Notes: generated by a model not told the origin, from the letters alone. Positions 1 to 7,441 are shown, counted from the stretch's first letter. The stretch: DNA of 64,000 bases from Neoroseomonas alkaliterrae (GCF_014199195.1 NZ_JACIJE010000002.1:1-64000), one strand, 5' to 3'. Program-made: numbers and translations.

Positions 1-16
1 AGAGACCCCAAACCAT
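1..16 (-). CDS. start of the next phage late gene (partial)
   Basis: A minus-strand ATG at 16 opens a frame (Met-Val-Trp-Gly-Leu) that leaves the window after five codons. A purine-rich stretch (GGGAGAGG on the minus strand) lies about 11 bases upstream and could be the ribosome-binding site. By position this would be the gene after the tail chaperone region, where a tape-measure or minor tail gene is usual. Five residues show nothing of its function. Confidence 0.3.
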
Positions 17-86
17 GTGCGGCGACCCTCTCCCAGCGACCGCCGCGCCACCCTAGCCAAAGAGGGCGCACCGGCAGGGACACCAG

Positions 87-416
87 TTACAAGCCATGCG
101 GCTTTCCCTCCCCGTCCCGGTGAGCGGTGGCGCCCTCGGCCATGCCGATGCGGATGGCGAGCAGCAGTTCGGCGGCGGCCCAGCCGGTGGCGCCGAGATC
201 GCGCGCCGCGGCGAGCGCGCCGGCGGTGTCGAGGGTCAGGCCGGCCATGGTGACCGCAGCGCAGGTGGTGCCCGCCGCCCAGCAGGCGTGCCCTTCAACG
301 CTGGCGGGGGTGTGCGCGGCGTAGGGGCAGGCATCGGCGCAGTCGCGGCCGAGGGCAGCACAGCCACGGCAGTATTCGGGCCCGCGGCCGAAGTGCCAGG
401 CGGCGCGGGCCCTCAG
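87..416 (-). CDS. small cysteine-rich phage tail-region protein
   Basis: About 109 residues, unrecognised function. It follows the tail-chaperone-like gene directly and shares its last bases. The N-terminal third carries several cysteines (a CxxC followed by C and C within 20 residues, then two more), suggesting a small zinc-stabilised fold. The C-terminal half is an alanine-rich helix. No ATG or GTG lies in frame near the expected start. The best fit is a CTG at 416-414 that overlaps the upstream TGA, the same geometry as the ATGA overlaps elsewhere in this late operon. The start is therefore uncertain. Similar small genes often sit between tail chaperone and tape measure in siphophages. Confidence 0.5.
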   Translation of the reverse strand: MRARAAWHFGRGPEYCRGCAALGRDCADACPYAAHTPASVEGHACWAAGTTCAAVTMAGLTLDTAGALAAARDLGATGWAAAELLLAIRIGMAEGATAHRDGEGKPHGL

Positions 417-790
417 CCGTTTCCCTCGGCGGCCACCGTGGCGACGGGGGCGGTGGCGCGATCCCAGAAGGCGGCGGCGATGTCGTCGAGGTCCATCAGC
501 CGCTCGACCGCCTCGGGCGAGAGCGGCAGCGGCTTGCCGCCGGTGTCGCCGACGCCCTCCCAGGCGGTAACGGCGTGGCGGGCCAGCGCCTTGACCAGGA
601 AGGCGAAGGAGAGCCCGCGCGACATGTCGGGGTCGAGGTCCGGGTCCGCGACGCGGATCGCGGCGAGGCGGCGTGCGGCGGCGGCCTGCGCGGCGGCCAT
701 CACCGCGGTGGTCACTGGTCGGATCTCGACGCGGACGCCGCGCGGGAGGTCGAGCCAGTACGGCTCGGTGGGAAGGTCCAGGGTGAGCAT
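413..790 (-). CDS. phage tail assembly chaperone-like protein
   Basis: 125 residues. The start at 790 is chosen because GGAGG lies 10 bases upstream on the minus strand; the frame stays open further upstream but without homologous-looking sequence. The N-terminus (Leu-Pro-Arg-Gly-Val-Arg-Val-Glu-Ile) is a short beta segment, followed by an alanine-rich helical middle and an acidic end (Met-Asp-Leu-Asp-Asp-Ile near residue 105). Length, composition and position between the tail tube gene and the probable tape measure fit a tail assembly chaperone, which keeps the tape measure soluble while the tube polymerises. Homology was not tested. A toxin-antitoxin pair on the other strand separates it from the tail tube gene. 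Confidence 0.55.
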   Translation of the reverse strand: MLTLDLPTEPYWLDLPRGVRVEIRPVTTAVMAAAQAAAARRLAAIRVADPDLDPDMSRGLSFAFLVKALARHAVTAWEGVGDTGGKPLPLSPEAVERLMDLDDIAAAFWDRATAPVATVAAEGNG

Positions 791-866
791 GGTAAGGTGG
801 CCTCCGAGGGAAACATGGGTCCGCGCCCGGGCGTTGGCTGGGACAGCTTGGGCTGAGGAGATTGCG

Positions 867-1139
867 ATGACGGTCGTTCGGCTGACCGAGGAGCAGGAGG
901 CCATCGCCCAGTCGGCGATGGCGACCGGCCGCTACAACGGGCCGCAGGAGGTGATCGACGCGGCGCTCAAGCTGCTCAAGACGCGCGAGGAGCAGCGCGA
1001 GGCCTTCCTGCGCTCGCTCGACGATGCGCGCCGGGAGGGCGAGGAGCAGGGCTACGTCGAGATCGACGAGGTGGCGGTGGAGCTCGATGCCATCATCGCC
1101 GAGGCGGAGGGGAAGCTCGACGCGCGCAGCGGCCACTGA
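867..1139 (+). CDS. ParD-like type II antitoxin
   Basis: 90 residues. The N-terminus reads as a ribbon-helix-helix DNA-binding domain: a short beta strand (Thr-Val-Val-Arg-Leu), a helix starting Glu-Glu-Gln-Glu, then the ParD-type pattern Gly-Arg-Tyr-Asn-Gly-Pro-Gln-Glu-Val-Ile. The charged C-terminal part is expected to wrap and neutralise the toxin. The ATG at 867 has GAGGAG six bases upstream. The toxin gene follows after two bases, the usual antitoxin-first order, and the pair probably represses its own promoter in the 76-base gap to the divergent tail gene. It lies on the plus strand inside a minus-strand late operon, so it is an inserted moron-type cassette. Confidence 0.85.
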   Translation: MTVVRLTEEQEAIAQSAMATGRYNGPQEVIDAALKLLKTREEQREAFLRSLDDARREGEEQGYVEIDEVAVELDAIIAEAEGKLDARSGH

Positions 1140-1141
1140 CC

Positions 1142-1465
1142 TTGGAGAGATCGGCGCCTCGCGCGCGGCTCACGCCGCGGGCGCAGCGGGAGCTCACCGA
1201 GGCGGTGCGCTGGATCGCGCAGGAACAGCCCGCCGCCGCGCGCGCCCTTCGGGATGCTGTGCTCGGCGCGGCAGAACGCATCGGCCGCCACCCGGAGAGC
1301 GGCGCAGTGCGCGAGGACCTCGCTCCGCTGCCGGTGCGCTTCGTTGCCCTGCCGCGGTTCCGCTATGTCATCGTGTATGAGGCGCGGCCGCAGGAGCGGC
1401 CCGTCATCCTGCGCATCGTGCATGGTGCGATGGATCTGCCGGAGGTCCTCGGCCGGCGCGGCTGA
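1142..1465 (+). CDS. ParE/RelE-family toxin
   Basis: 107 residues, starting at TTG 1142 two bases after the antitoxin stop. The sequence follows the RelE/ParE fold: an N-terminal helix pair (Thr-Pro-Arg-Ala-Gln-Arg-Glu-Leu through Ala-Ala-Ala-Arg-Ala), then Arg-His-Pro-Glu-Ser-Gly, then beta strands Arg-Phe-Val-Ala-Leu-Pro, Tyr-Val-Ile-Val-Tyr-Glu and Val-Ile-Leu-Arg-Ile-Val-His. ParE toxins block DNA gyrase, whereas RelE-type members cut mRNA on ribosomes. The adjacent ParD-like partner favours ParE, though the sequence alone does not decide. Its stop lies nine bases from the convergent tail tube stop. In a prophage such a pair may stabilise the element. Confidence 0.85.
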   Translation: MERSAPRARLTPRAQRELTEAVRWIAQEQPAAARALRDAVLGAAERIGRHPESGAVREDLAPLPVRFVALPRFRYVIVYEARPQERPVILRIVHGAMDLPEVLGRRG

Positions 1466-1473
1466 GCGAAGGC

Positions 1474-2430
1474 TCACGCATACTCCGTCCCCGCCTGCTG
1501 GTTCTTCAGAACGGCGGTCATCATGCGCGTCGCGGTCGCGTTAAAGGCAGCCCTGAACTCGAAGCTCGCCTCGACGCCAGCGGGCCCCTCGATCGGGGTC
1601 TTCGCGAGCGCCAGGTACACCTCGTGCAGCGTGAAGGTGAGGCTGCGGTTGGCGTCGATGGTGAACGCGAAGGCGAACTCCGCCGCCGTGCCGTTCTGCG
1701 CCTGCGTCAGCAGCGTGGTGTCCGCGAAGCGCGCGGTGATCTGGCCGGTGGCGCGCGCGATGCCGGGATCCGCGCCCTCGATCTTGCGGTCGGCACGGAT
1801 CGTGCGCACGGCCTCGACGCTGTTCGAGTAGGTGAGCCGCGCGCCCGTGACCTGCGCGAGCGCGGATCCGGCACGAGAGATGGAGCCCTGCGCCTTGTTG
1901 AAGGCGGTGTAGGCCGCCGAGACCGGCGTGCCGCCCGAGGAGGAGCCCGAGCGCGTCGAGCCCTGCGCAATGAGCTTGATCGTCGCGGTGGCCGGCCCCG
2001 TCGGCGAGAAGTCGATCTCCAGAGCATCCGCTCGCACGCCGGCGCAGACGTCGTAGCTCGGCACGTCGGGATAGCCGATCTCGATCGCCTGCGAGGGCAG
2101 CGTCGCCGCGCCGGAGCCGAAGGTGTGGGTGAAGTTCGGATTGGTGCCGGTGGTGGTGGGCGCGCCGAGCAGCAGCCGCAGCCAGTGGCCGATGTTGATC
2201 AGGTCGACCGGCACGACGACGTCACCCTCGACCGTCACCGTGTCGAAGAACGGCGCGGCGGGGTCGCGATTGCCGCCGAGGCCGATGACGTCGGCGTCGA
2301 GCAACGGTTGCTCGGCGCCGAGGTTGCAGGAGAGGAAGGGCACGCGCCGCCAGTTGCCGCCCGGGGCGGTGCCATAGGTGACCTCGGGGATCATCAGCAG
2401 GCGCGAGTTCGCGCCGATGGCACGGGGCAT
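1474..2430 (-). CDS. phage major tail tube protein
   Basis: 318 residues. The opening (Met-Ile-Pro-Glu-Val-Thr-Tyr-Gly-Thr-Ala-Pro) is typical of tail tube proteins of siphophages and gene transfer agents. Alternating hydrophobic strands and Ser/Thr/Gly-rich loops follow, as expected for the tube beta-sandwich, with an Ig-like C-terminal part. These subunits stack as hexamers to form the DNA channel. The start at 2430 has a GGAG eight bases upstream. The gene lies directly after the tail completion genes and before the chaperone region, the usual late order. Role assigned by N-terminal pattern and position. Confidence 0.75.
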   Translation of the reverse strand: MPRAIGANSRLLMIPEVTYGTAPGGNWRRVPFLSCNLGAEQPLLDADVIGLGGNRDPAAPFFDTVTVEGDVVVPVDLINIGHWLRLLLGAPTTTGTNPNFTHTFGSGAATLPSQAIEIGYPDVPSYDVCAGVRADALEIDFSPTGPATATIKLIAQGSTRSGSSSGGTPVSAAYTAFNKAQGSISRAGSALAQVTGARLTYSNSVEAVRTIRADRKIEGADPGIARATGQITARFADTTLLTQAQNGTAAEFAFAFTIDANRSLTFTLHEVYLALAKTPIEGPAGVEASFEFRAAFNATATRMMTAVLKNQQAGTEYA

Positions 2431-2451
2431 GGGGCGTCTCCGGGAGCGGGA

Positions 2452-2880
2452 TCAGGCCAGCGGCGAGCCGGCGACGGTGAAGGACAGCGTGACGGGGACG
2501 GAGGCGGCGCGCGCCGCGGCGGCGCCCTCCGTCTCGGCATCGTCGAAGGTCGGCGCGCCGGGCTGCGCCCACTCGACCGCCCCGCCGAGGGTGCGATCGC
2601 CGGCGATCGCGGTGGCGATGTCGACCAGCAGCGCATCGAGGGTCGCGCCCGAGGCCGCGACGACCTCGACCTCGGCGCGATGCTCGATCGCCCAGGCGAG
2701 CGGCGAGAGGATCGGCGTCTCCTCCACCGTCTCGCCGTCACTCACCACGACGAGGCCGCCGGGCGGCAGGCGCTGGGGCACGGTCTCGTTGCGGAGGACC
2801 TTCGGGGCCGGGTTCCGCGCGGCCAGGGCGGCGCCCAGGCGGGCGTACAGGGCGGCCAGGGCCGTCTCGCGAACACTCAC
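2452..2880 (-). CDS. phage tail terminator / completion protein-like
   Basis: 142 residues. The N-terminus (Val-Arg-Glu-Thr-Ala-Leu-Ala-Ala-Leu-Tyr-Ala-Arg-Leu) is a helix, followed by a short strand with Arg-Asn-Glu and by strands around residues 65-80 (Glu-Val-Glu-Val-Val-Ala) and 128-140. This alpha-beta layout and its place immediately upstream of the tail tube gene fit the tail terminator, which caps the tube and meets the head. Its start overlaps the DUF6441-like stop by four bases (ATGA), so translation is coupled. I recognise the position better than the sequence. Confidence 0.6.
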   Translation of the reverse strand: MSVRETALAALYARLGAALAARNPAPKVLRNETVPQRLPPGGLVVVSDGETVEETPILSPLAWAIEHRAEVEVVAASGATLDALLVDIATAIAGDRTLGGAVEWAQPGAPTFDDAETEGAAAARAASVPVTLSFTVAGSPLA

Positions 2881-3599
2881 GCGGACCTCCCGGCTTCGGC
2901 CTCCCAGGCCGCCGCGAAACGCCGCGGCAGGCGCCGCAGGGCGCGCAGGGAGGCGCCGCGGACGTCGAGCCGCTTGGCCAGCTTCACCTGCGGCAGCAGG
3001 AGGAACATCGGCACCATCCCCTGTTCGAGCAGGCCGCGGGCCCAGGCCTCGCGGCCCTTGCGGTTGGCGGTGCCGACCTCAGCCACGCCGCCGGCGATGA
3101 GGCGGGTCCGCCGCCGTCGGCCCGTTGCTGCGCCCTGGCGCAGCGGCAGGCACCAGACGAAGCCGCGGCCGGAGCGGAAGGGCCGGAGGAAGCCCTGGCC
3201 GGAGGCGACCATCTGCGCCGGCGTGACGCGCAGCCCCTTGTCGCCGCGGCCGCGCCAGCCGCGGGCGGCGTTGAAGCCGGTGGCGATCGCCAGGAACCGC
3301 CCGCCGCCCTTGGGCCTAATCAGCGCGCCGCGCTCGAAGGCGTCGATCACCAGCGGGGTCTTGCTCCAGACCAGACCGGCGGCGCGCAGCGACACGCCGG
3401 TGCGCGGGAAGACCTGCGAGCGCCAGGCATTGGCGATGCCGCGCGCCTTGCCGCCGAGCGAGCCCGTGACCTGGCTGCGCAGTTCCCCCTTAAGTGCGTC
3501 GGTCTCAGAACGCACGACGCGGGAGGCGGCGCGCTCGCCGGCGCGGACCTCCTCGGCGAGCGCCTTGCGGAGATCGCCGACGATGGCGGTGAGCCGCAC
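2877..3599 (-). CDS. DUF6441-like phage structural protein
   Basis: 240 residues, strongly basic and arginine-rich. It resembles the DUF6441 family found between head-tail joining and tail genes of alphaproteobacterial phages. Features seen are an N-terminal amphipathic helix, a central stretch Gly-Gly-Lys-Ala-Arg-Gly-Ile-Ala-Asn-Ala-Trp-Arg typical of minor tail or connector proteins of the HK97 gp10 type, and a basic C-terminal tail. Function within the virion is unknown; a connector or neck role is inferred from position. It overlaps the next gene by four bases and follows the head-tail joining gene after three bases. Confidence 0.6.
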   Translation of the reverse strand: MRLTAIVGDLRKALAEEVRAGERAASRVVRSETDALKGELRSQVTGSLGGKARGIANAWRSQVFPRTGVSLRAAGLVWSKTPLVIDAFERGALIRPKGGGRFLAIATGFNAARGWRGRGDKGLRVTPAQMVASGQGFLRPFRSGRGFVWCLPLRQGAATGRRRRTRLIAGGVAEVGTANRKGREAWARGLLEQGMVPMFLLLPQVKLAKRLDVRGASLRALRRLPRRFAAAWEAEAGRSA

Positions 3600-3602
3600 G
3601 GC

Positions 3603-3911
3603 CTACCGCCGGCAGAGCACGCGCCAGGCGACCCCGGCGGCGTCCCGCTCGGCGCTGTCCACCGTCAGCAGGTCGGCACCGATGGCGAAGGTGTCGCCGG
3701 GCTCGATCGCCGGCAGGGCAGCGATGGCGACCGTCAGGACGTCGGTCGCGCGCAGCACCGGCGTGTCGAAGGCGTCCACCACGCGATCGGGGCTGGAGCG
3801 CAGGATGCGGAGGGACACGGGCGCGCCGGTGCCGGCGGCACGGTAGGTCGCCTCGACGCCGAGGTTCGGATCAGCCGCGAGCACCGCCAGCGCATCGTCG
3901 AACACGCCCAT
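3603..3911 (-). CDS. phage head-tail joining protein-like
   Basis: 102 residues, mostly beta strands: Ala-Thr-Tyr-Arg-Ala, Val-Ser-Leu-Arg-Ile-Leu, Thr-Asp-Val-Leu-Thr-Val-Ala, Asp-Thr-Phe-Ala-Ile-Gly and a final Gly-Val-Ala-Trp-Arg-Val-Leu-Cys. This small beta-barrel pattern matches stopper or joining proteins (gpFII-like) that seal the portal after packaging. It sits between a membrane-protein pair and the DUF6441-like gene in the late operon. Assigned from size, predicted strands and position only. Confidence 0.5.
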   Translation of the reverse strand: MGVFDDALAVLAADPNLGVEATYRAAGTGAPVSLRILRSSPDRVVDAFDTPVLRATDVLTVAIAALPAIEPGDTFAIGADLLTVDSAERDAAGVAWRVLCRR

Positions 3912-3917
3912 GACGGG

Positions 3918-4193
3918 TCAGCCGAGCCCGAGCCAGGAGGCGAGCTTCGCGCCGACCGCGGCGCCGACGATGCCGCCGGCTGCGGCCGCGCCCGTGGCCG
4001 GGATTGCAGGCGATGCGCCCGGCAGGCCGGCGGCCGCCAGCGACAGCCGCGCCGTCAGGCCGGCCATTGCCTTGACCAGCTCGGTGACGGTGCGGGTCAG
4101 CTCGCGCATGTCCTTGTCACCCTCGGCCAGGCGCCGCTCGATCTCGGTCAGGCGGGTGACGATGGTGCCGAGTTCCCGATCATGGTCCGTCAT
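3918..4193 (-). CDS. small membrane protein with coiled coil (possible holin partner)
   Basis: 91 residues. Residues about 5-50 form a charged heptad-like helix (Ile-Val-Thr-Arg-Leu-Thr-Glu-Ile-Glu-Arg-Arg-Leu), a probable coiled coil. Residues about 55-88 are a glycine/alanine-rich hydrophobic stretch (Gly-Gly-Ile-Val-Gly-Ala-Ala-Val-Gly-Ala) able to span the membrane. Its start overlaps the lytic-like P5 gene stop by four bases. A coiled coil plus one membrane segment next to a peptidoglycan-acting protein is compatible with a holin or spanin-like helper, but there is no diagnostic motif. It could also be an inner virion protein. Confidence 0.5.
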   Translation of the reverse strand: MTDHDRELGTIVTRLTEIERRLAEGDKDMRELTRTVTELVKAMAGLTARLSLAAAGLPGASPAIPATGAAAAGGIVGAAVGAKLASWLGLG

Positions 4194-4846
4194 CGGGTGA
4201 CCTCCCGCTGCCGCTGCAGCCGCTGGTGGATGGTCCAGGCCGCGACGCCGATCACCGCGGCGGCGACGCCCCAGGGGCCGAGCGCCCGCAGGACCGAAGC
4301 CAGGCCCTCGCCATGCGGCGCCAGCGTGGTGACCGCATCGACCACCGCCGCCGCCGTGACGCCGGCGACCACCGAGCCCGCGGCGGCCCGGACCGTCCCA
4401 CTGTGGGCAAGGCCGGGCTGGACCAGCCCCGCCATGCGCAGGCCCTCCGCGATCGTCTCCGGCGCGTAGGGCATGCCGCCGAGCTCATGGCGGATGATCG
4501 CCTCGACCAGCCCGCGCATGGTGGCCGCGTCGTGCAGATCGATCGGGTCGTCGAGCCCGACCCCGAGCCGCGCGGCGACCGCCGCCTGATAGGCGCGGGT
4601 GTCGTTCTCGGCGCTCGGCGCCCAGCGCGCGACGATGCCGCGCACCGTGCGCAGCCCGTGCCGGTCCTGGTAGCTCTGCAGCAGCAGGGCCAGCGCGCGA
4701 ATGCCGTGCTGGTGCGACCGGAAGCGGCAGAACCGCCCGTCCGAGGGCGGCGTCTCGAGGCCAAGCCACTTGTTCGTGGGCAGGTGCTCGATGTTGCCGG
4801 GGTTGCGGTTTCGATAGCCCCGGCTGAGCTTCGGATCGCCGCTCAT
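4190..4846 (-). CDS. P5-like virion/lytic protein with C-terminal membrane segments
   Basis: 218 residues. Residues 8-60 carry the Arg-Gly-Tyr-Arg-Asn-Arg-Asn-Pro-Gly-Asn-Ile signature and Phe-Arg-Ser-His-Gln-His-Gly-Ile-Arg-Ala-Leu of the structural protein P5 / transglycosylase-like family. Residues 68-80 contain the matching Arg-Trp-Ala-Pro-Ser-Ala-Glu-Asn-Asp-Thr motif. Family members act on peptidoglycan or sit in virions. The last 70 residues hold two hydrophobic stretches (Ala/Val-rich near 155-170, and Trp-Gly-Val-Ala-Ala-Ala-Val-Ile-Gly near 190-205) followed by a basic tail, so this version looks membrane-anchored. It is placed among capsid genes rather than in a lysis cassette. Confidence 0.6.
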   Translation of the reverse strand: MSGDPKLSRGYRNRNPGNIEHLPTNKWLGLETPPSDGRFCRFRSHQHGIRALALLLQSYQDRHGLRTVRGIVARWAPSAENDTRAYQAAVAARLGVGLDDPIDLHDAATMRGLVEAIIRHELGGMPYAPETIAEGLRMAGLVQPGLAHSGTVRAAAGSVVAGVTAAAVVDAVTTLAPHGEGLASVLRALGPWGVAAAVIGVAAWTIHQRLQRQREVTR

Positions 4847-5193
4847 GCGCCGCTCGCCGGCACGCGGGCCAGCATCACGCGCACTGTGGCATCGGCCGCC
4901 AGGGCAGCGACAGTGCAGAGGCCGACCTGGAAGTTGCCGGTCGCGGTAGTGGTGATGCGGCGGTTGGTGTTGTCCCAGAACACCCGCGCGCCCTGGCTGA
5001 TGGCCAGCGAGGGCTCCTTGGTCAGTTCGAACTCGCCGCGAGTCTCGCAGTCGACGCTGGCGTTCTGGGCGGCGTCGGACGCCGCCACCCCGAAGAAGGC
5101 GCCGACCAGCATGCCCTGGCCGGAGAGGATCCCGCCGGCATAGGGCACCACCATCGGGATGGAGCGCGCGTCGGGGCGGATGCAGTTGCGCAT
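4843..5193 (-). CDS. DUF2190 family capsid-associated protein
   Basis: 116 residues. The pattern fits DUF2190: an N-terminal strand (Arg-Ser-Ile-Pro-Met-Val-Val-Pro-Tyr), then Gly-Gly-Ile-Leu-Ser-Gly-Gln-Gly-Met-Leu-Val-Gly, then Gly-Ala-Arg-Val-Phe-Trp-Asp followed by Asn-Phe-Gln-Val-Gly. The family is found beside major capsid genes and is thought to decorate or reinforce the shell. It lies immediately downstream of the capsid fusion gene, separated by 128 bases holding a strong hairpin. The start overlaps nothing upstream, and its stop overlaps the P5-like gene start by four bases. Confidence 0.75.
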   Translation of the reverse strand: MRNCIRPDARSIPMVVPYAGGILSGQGMLVGAFFGVAASDAAQNASVDCETRGEFELTKEPSLAISQGARVFWDNTNRRITTTATGNFQVGLCTVAALAADATVRVMLARVPASGA

Positions 5194-5241
5194 GGGAGGG
5201 TCTCCTGAAAGCGCGCAGGGCGCCGACCGACTCTCCGGGAC

Positions 5242-5265
5242 CCCATCGCAGCCTGCTGCGATGGG
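5242..5265 (-). terminator. perfect 10-bp hairpin downstream of the capsid gene
   Basis: A perfect 10-bp inverted repeat (CCCATCGCAG / CTGCGATGGG) with a CCTG loop sits in the 128-base gap between the capsid fusion gene and the DUF2190 gene. No T-tract follows on the transcribed strand, so it is a poor intrinsic terminator. It may instead stabilise the abundant capsid message or attenuate read-through. Confidence 0.5.
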
Positions 5266-5321
5266 AACCCGTCCGGCGGCGCCCTGGCGCGATGCGGATG
5301 GGGAGGAAGGAAGCGGCGGGA

Positions 5322-7439
5322 TCAGGTGCCCGGGTTGAACCAGGCGCCGCGCCAGTCGATGGCGCCGACGCCGAAGTCGAAGATCACGCTGACCTCGACG
5401 CCATCGGCGCCCTGCACCGGGCCGGTCGTGACCTGCGGCCCCTCGGCACCATTGAGGTAGCCGTAGACATAGACCGGCGCGGCGACCGGGTCGGAGAACA
5501 GGTACCAGCGGTTCGCCTGGATCAGCGGCTCGATCACCGGCTGCACGAAGCCGGCAAAGACGTTCGCCTTGCCGATCTCGTTCGCCTGCACCACCACCGT
5601 CGCCTGGCGCGCGGCGAGTTCGAGGTTTGGCCCCACCAGCAGCCGCATGGTCTGGCCCATCGAGATGGGCAGCCCGTCCAGCGTGCGCTGCTTCATGATG
5701 GCGGTGCGGCCGGCGCCGATGGTCGTGGTGTCGAGCACCGTGCCGGTGCTGGCCTTGTTGGCGCGCGCCGCACCGGTGGCGAATACGGGCGCGCTGCCGG
5801 TGGTCAGCGTCGGACCGTCACCATTGGCGCTGTTGAGCAGGTTGTAGGCGGTGGCGTTCTCGAACTCGGCGACGCGCCGGCCGATCGCGGCGGCGAAGTC
5901 GGTGAAGGCACCCAGATCGTCGTTCACCAGCATCGGTCGCGTGACGCGGATACGCCGCGCGAAGGTCTGCAGGAGCACGATCTCCTGGCTCTCGGACATG
6001 GTGCCGACCTGGATCTCGCCGTTCTCCGCGAGCGGCAGCAGGGTCGGGAAGTCGCCAATGCGCAGGTGCCGGTGCGGCTTGAAGTCGCGGAAGTCACGGC
6101 GGAGGAAGATCTGGCGGTAGGTCGGCTGCGCCGGCTGGTAGGCGGCGAGCAGCATCTTGTTGGCAGCGGCAGCCAGCAGCAGCGGAAAGTCGGAGCTGGT
6201 GTGGAAGGCGCGCTCGGCGAGGAGCGTCGGGTTGCGGGGCACGCTCCGCGCGCCGCGGGCGCGCAGCAGTTCGCCGATCATGTCGGAGGGGCGCCAGCCC
6301 ATGAACTCGGCATGGCGGCCCGAACCCTGCGGCTGGTAGCCGGGCATGGCACGGGCGGCGAGCGCTTCGGCCATGGCGTCGAGGATCTGCGCCGGGTCGT
6401 CGTGGCCGGGGCCGGTCTCGGGGCGGGCCGGGAGCGTCGGGCGGCTCGTCTGCGTCTGGGTGAAGGCGTCCCACAGGCGGCCTCGCAGCACCTCGGGGCT
6501 GACACGCTCGCGGATGGCGGCCTGGCGCAGCGCGTCGATGGTGTCCGCGGCGAGCAGGCCGCGGGCAGCGGCGAGGACCGGCTCGTAGCTGGCAATGCGC
6601 TCGGCGGCGGCGCGCTCGGCCTCGGCCCGGACGGCCTCGAGGTCGATCGCCGGCACGGCCGGTGCGGGCGCGGCGCGGGTCGGCTCGGGCGGCGTGGTCG
6701 GCGCGGGGCTGGTGGTCACGGTGGTCTCCTGGAACGGGGCGGTGGACGGCGACGCGGCAGGCGGCGCCGACGGGGCAGCAGCCGGCTCGGCCGGCGTCGT
6801 CTCGGGCATGGGTGGTTCCTCGTCAGGCAGGGCGGGCTCGATGGCGATGGCTGGCGCGCCCTGCGGCGCCTCGCCACGCACCGCCGCATCCCGGTCCACC
6901 GGGACCGGCACGACGGAGATCTCAAAGGGCTCCCAATCCACCGCACGGTGGACGGTCTCGCCGGTGGCCGGATCAGGCCGCGGCTCGTAGCGGTGCACGC
7001 GATAGCCGACGCTCACCGCCCGCAGCGTGCCGTCAGCGATGCGCTGCCAGACAGGCTCGACGTCGGCGGCAGTGCTGAACTGCAGCGTGGCATAGCCGCG
7101 CCCGCGCTCGAGGCGGGCGGCGGTGACCCGACCGAGCACGTCGCGCGCGCCACCGCGGCGGTGGGTATCGAGCACCGGGGCGCGACCGGAGCGCAGCGCC
7201 TCCATGCGCACCGCGTTGGGCGACATCTCCAGCTCCTCGGTGATCAGGCCGAGGGCCGGGACGAAGTTCCGCGCGCGAGCGCCGGTGGACCACACCACCT
7301 CGACGGTGCGCGCGGCACGATCGACGGTGGCAGGCGCTGTGATGGCACGCTGCGCCACGAGCGGAACGTCCGCCGCGGTGGGCGCAGCTGCCGGCTCCGG
7401 CGTGGCATCGCTGCCGCCCGGTTCGGTGGTCTCGGTCAT
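5322..7439 (-). CDS. prohead protease-major capsid fusion protein
   Basis: 705 residues in two parts. Residues about 20-200 form a serine prohead protease: Val-Leu-Asp-Thr-His-Arg-Arg-Gly near residue 90 supplies the histidine, and Leu-Arg-Ala-Val-Ser-Val-Gly-Tyr near 140 supplies the serine. A Pro/Ala-rich linker (about 200-275) and a helical scaffold-like stretch follow. From about residue 390 comes an HK97-type capsid domain (Thr-Ser-Ser-Asp-Phe-Pro-Leu-Leu-Leu, then Ser-Glu-Ser-Gln-Glu). The protease presumably frees itself and trims the capsid precursor during head maturation. ATG 7439 lies two bases after the portal stop. Protease, scaffold and shell are usually separate genes; such fusions are known in some phages. 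Confidence 0.88.
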   Translation of the reverse strand: MTETTEPGGSDATPEPAAAPTAADVPLVAQRAITAPATVDRAARTVEVVWSTGARARNFVPALGLITEELEMSPNAVRMEALRSGRAPVLDTHRRGGARDVLGRVTAARLERGRGYATLQFSTAADVEPVWQRIADGTLRAVSVGYRVHRYEPRPDPATGETVHRAVDWEPFEISVVPVPVDRDAAVRGEAPQGAPAIAIEPALPDEEPPMPETTPAEPAAAPSAPPAASPSTAPFQETTVTTSPAPTTPPEPTRAAPAPAVPAIDLEAVRAEAERAAAERIASYEPVLAAARGLLAADTIDALRQAAIRERVSPEVLRGRLWDAFTQTQTSRPTLPARPETGPGHDDPAQILDAMAEALAARAMPGYQPQGSGRHAEFMGWRPSDMIGELLRARGARSVPRNPTLLAERAFHTSSDFPLLLAAAANKMLLAAYQPAQPTYRQIFLRRDFRDFKPHRHLRIGDFPTLLPLAENGEIQVGTMSESQEIVLLQTFARRIRVTRPMLVNDDLGAFTDFAAAIGRRVAEFENATAYNLLNSANGDGPTLTTGSAPVFATGAARANKASTGTVLDTTTIGAGRTAIMKQRTLDGLPISMGQTMRLLVGPNLELAARQATVVVQANEIGKANVFAGFVQPVIEPLIQANRWYLFSDPVAAPVYVYGYLNGAEGPQVTTGPVQGADGVEVSVIFDFGVGAIDWRGAWFNPGT

Positions 7440-7441
7440 GC

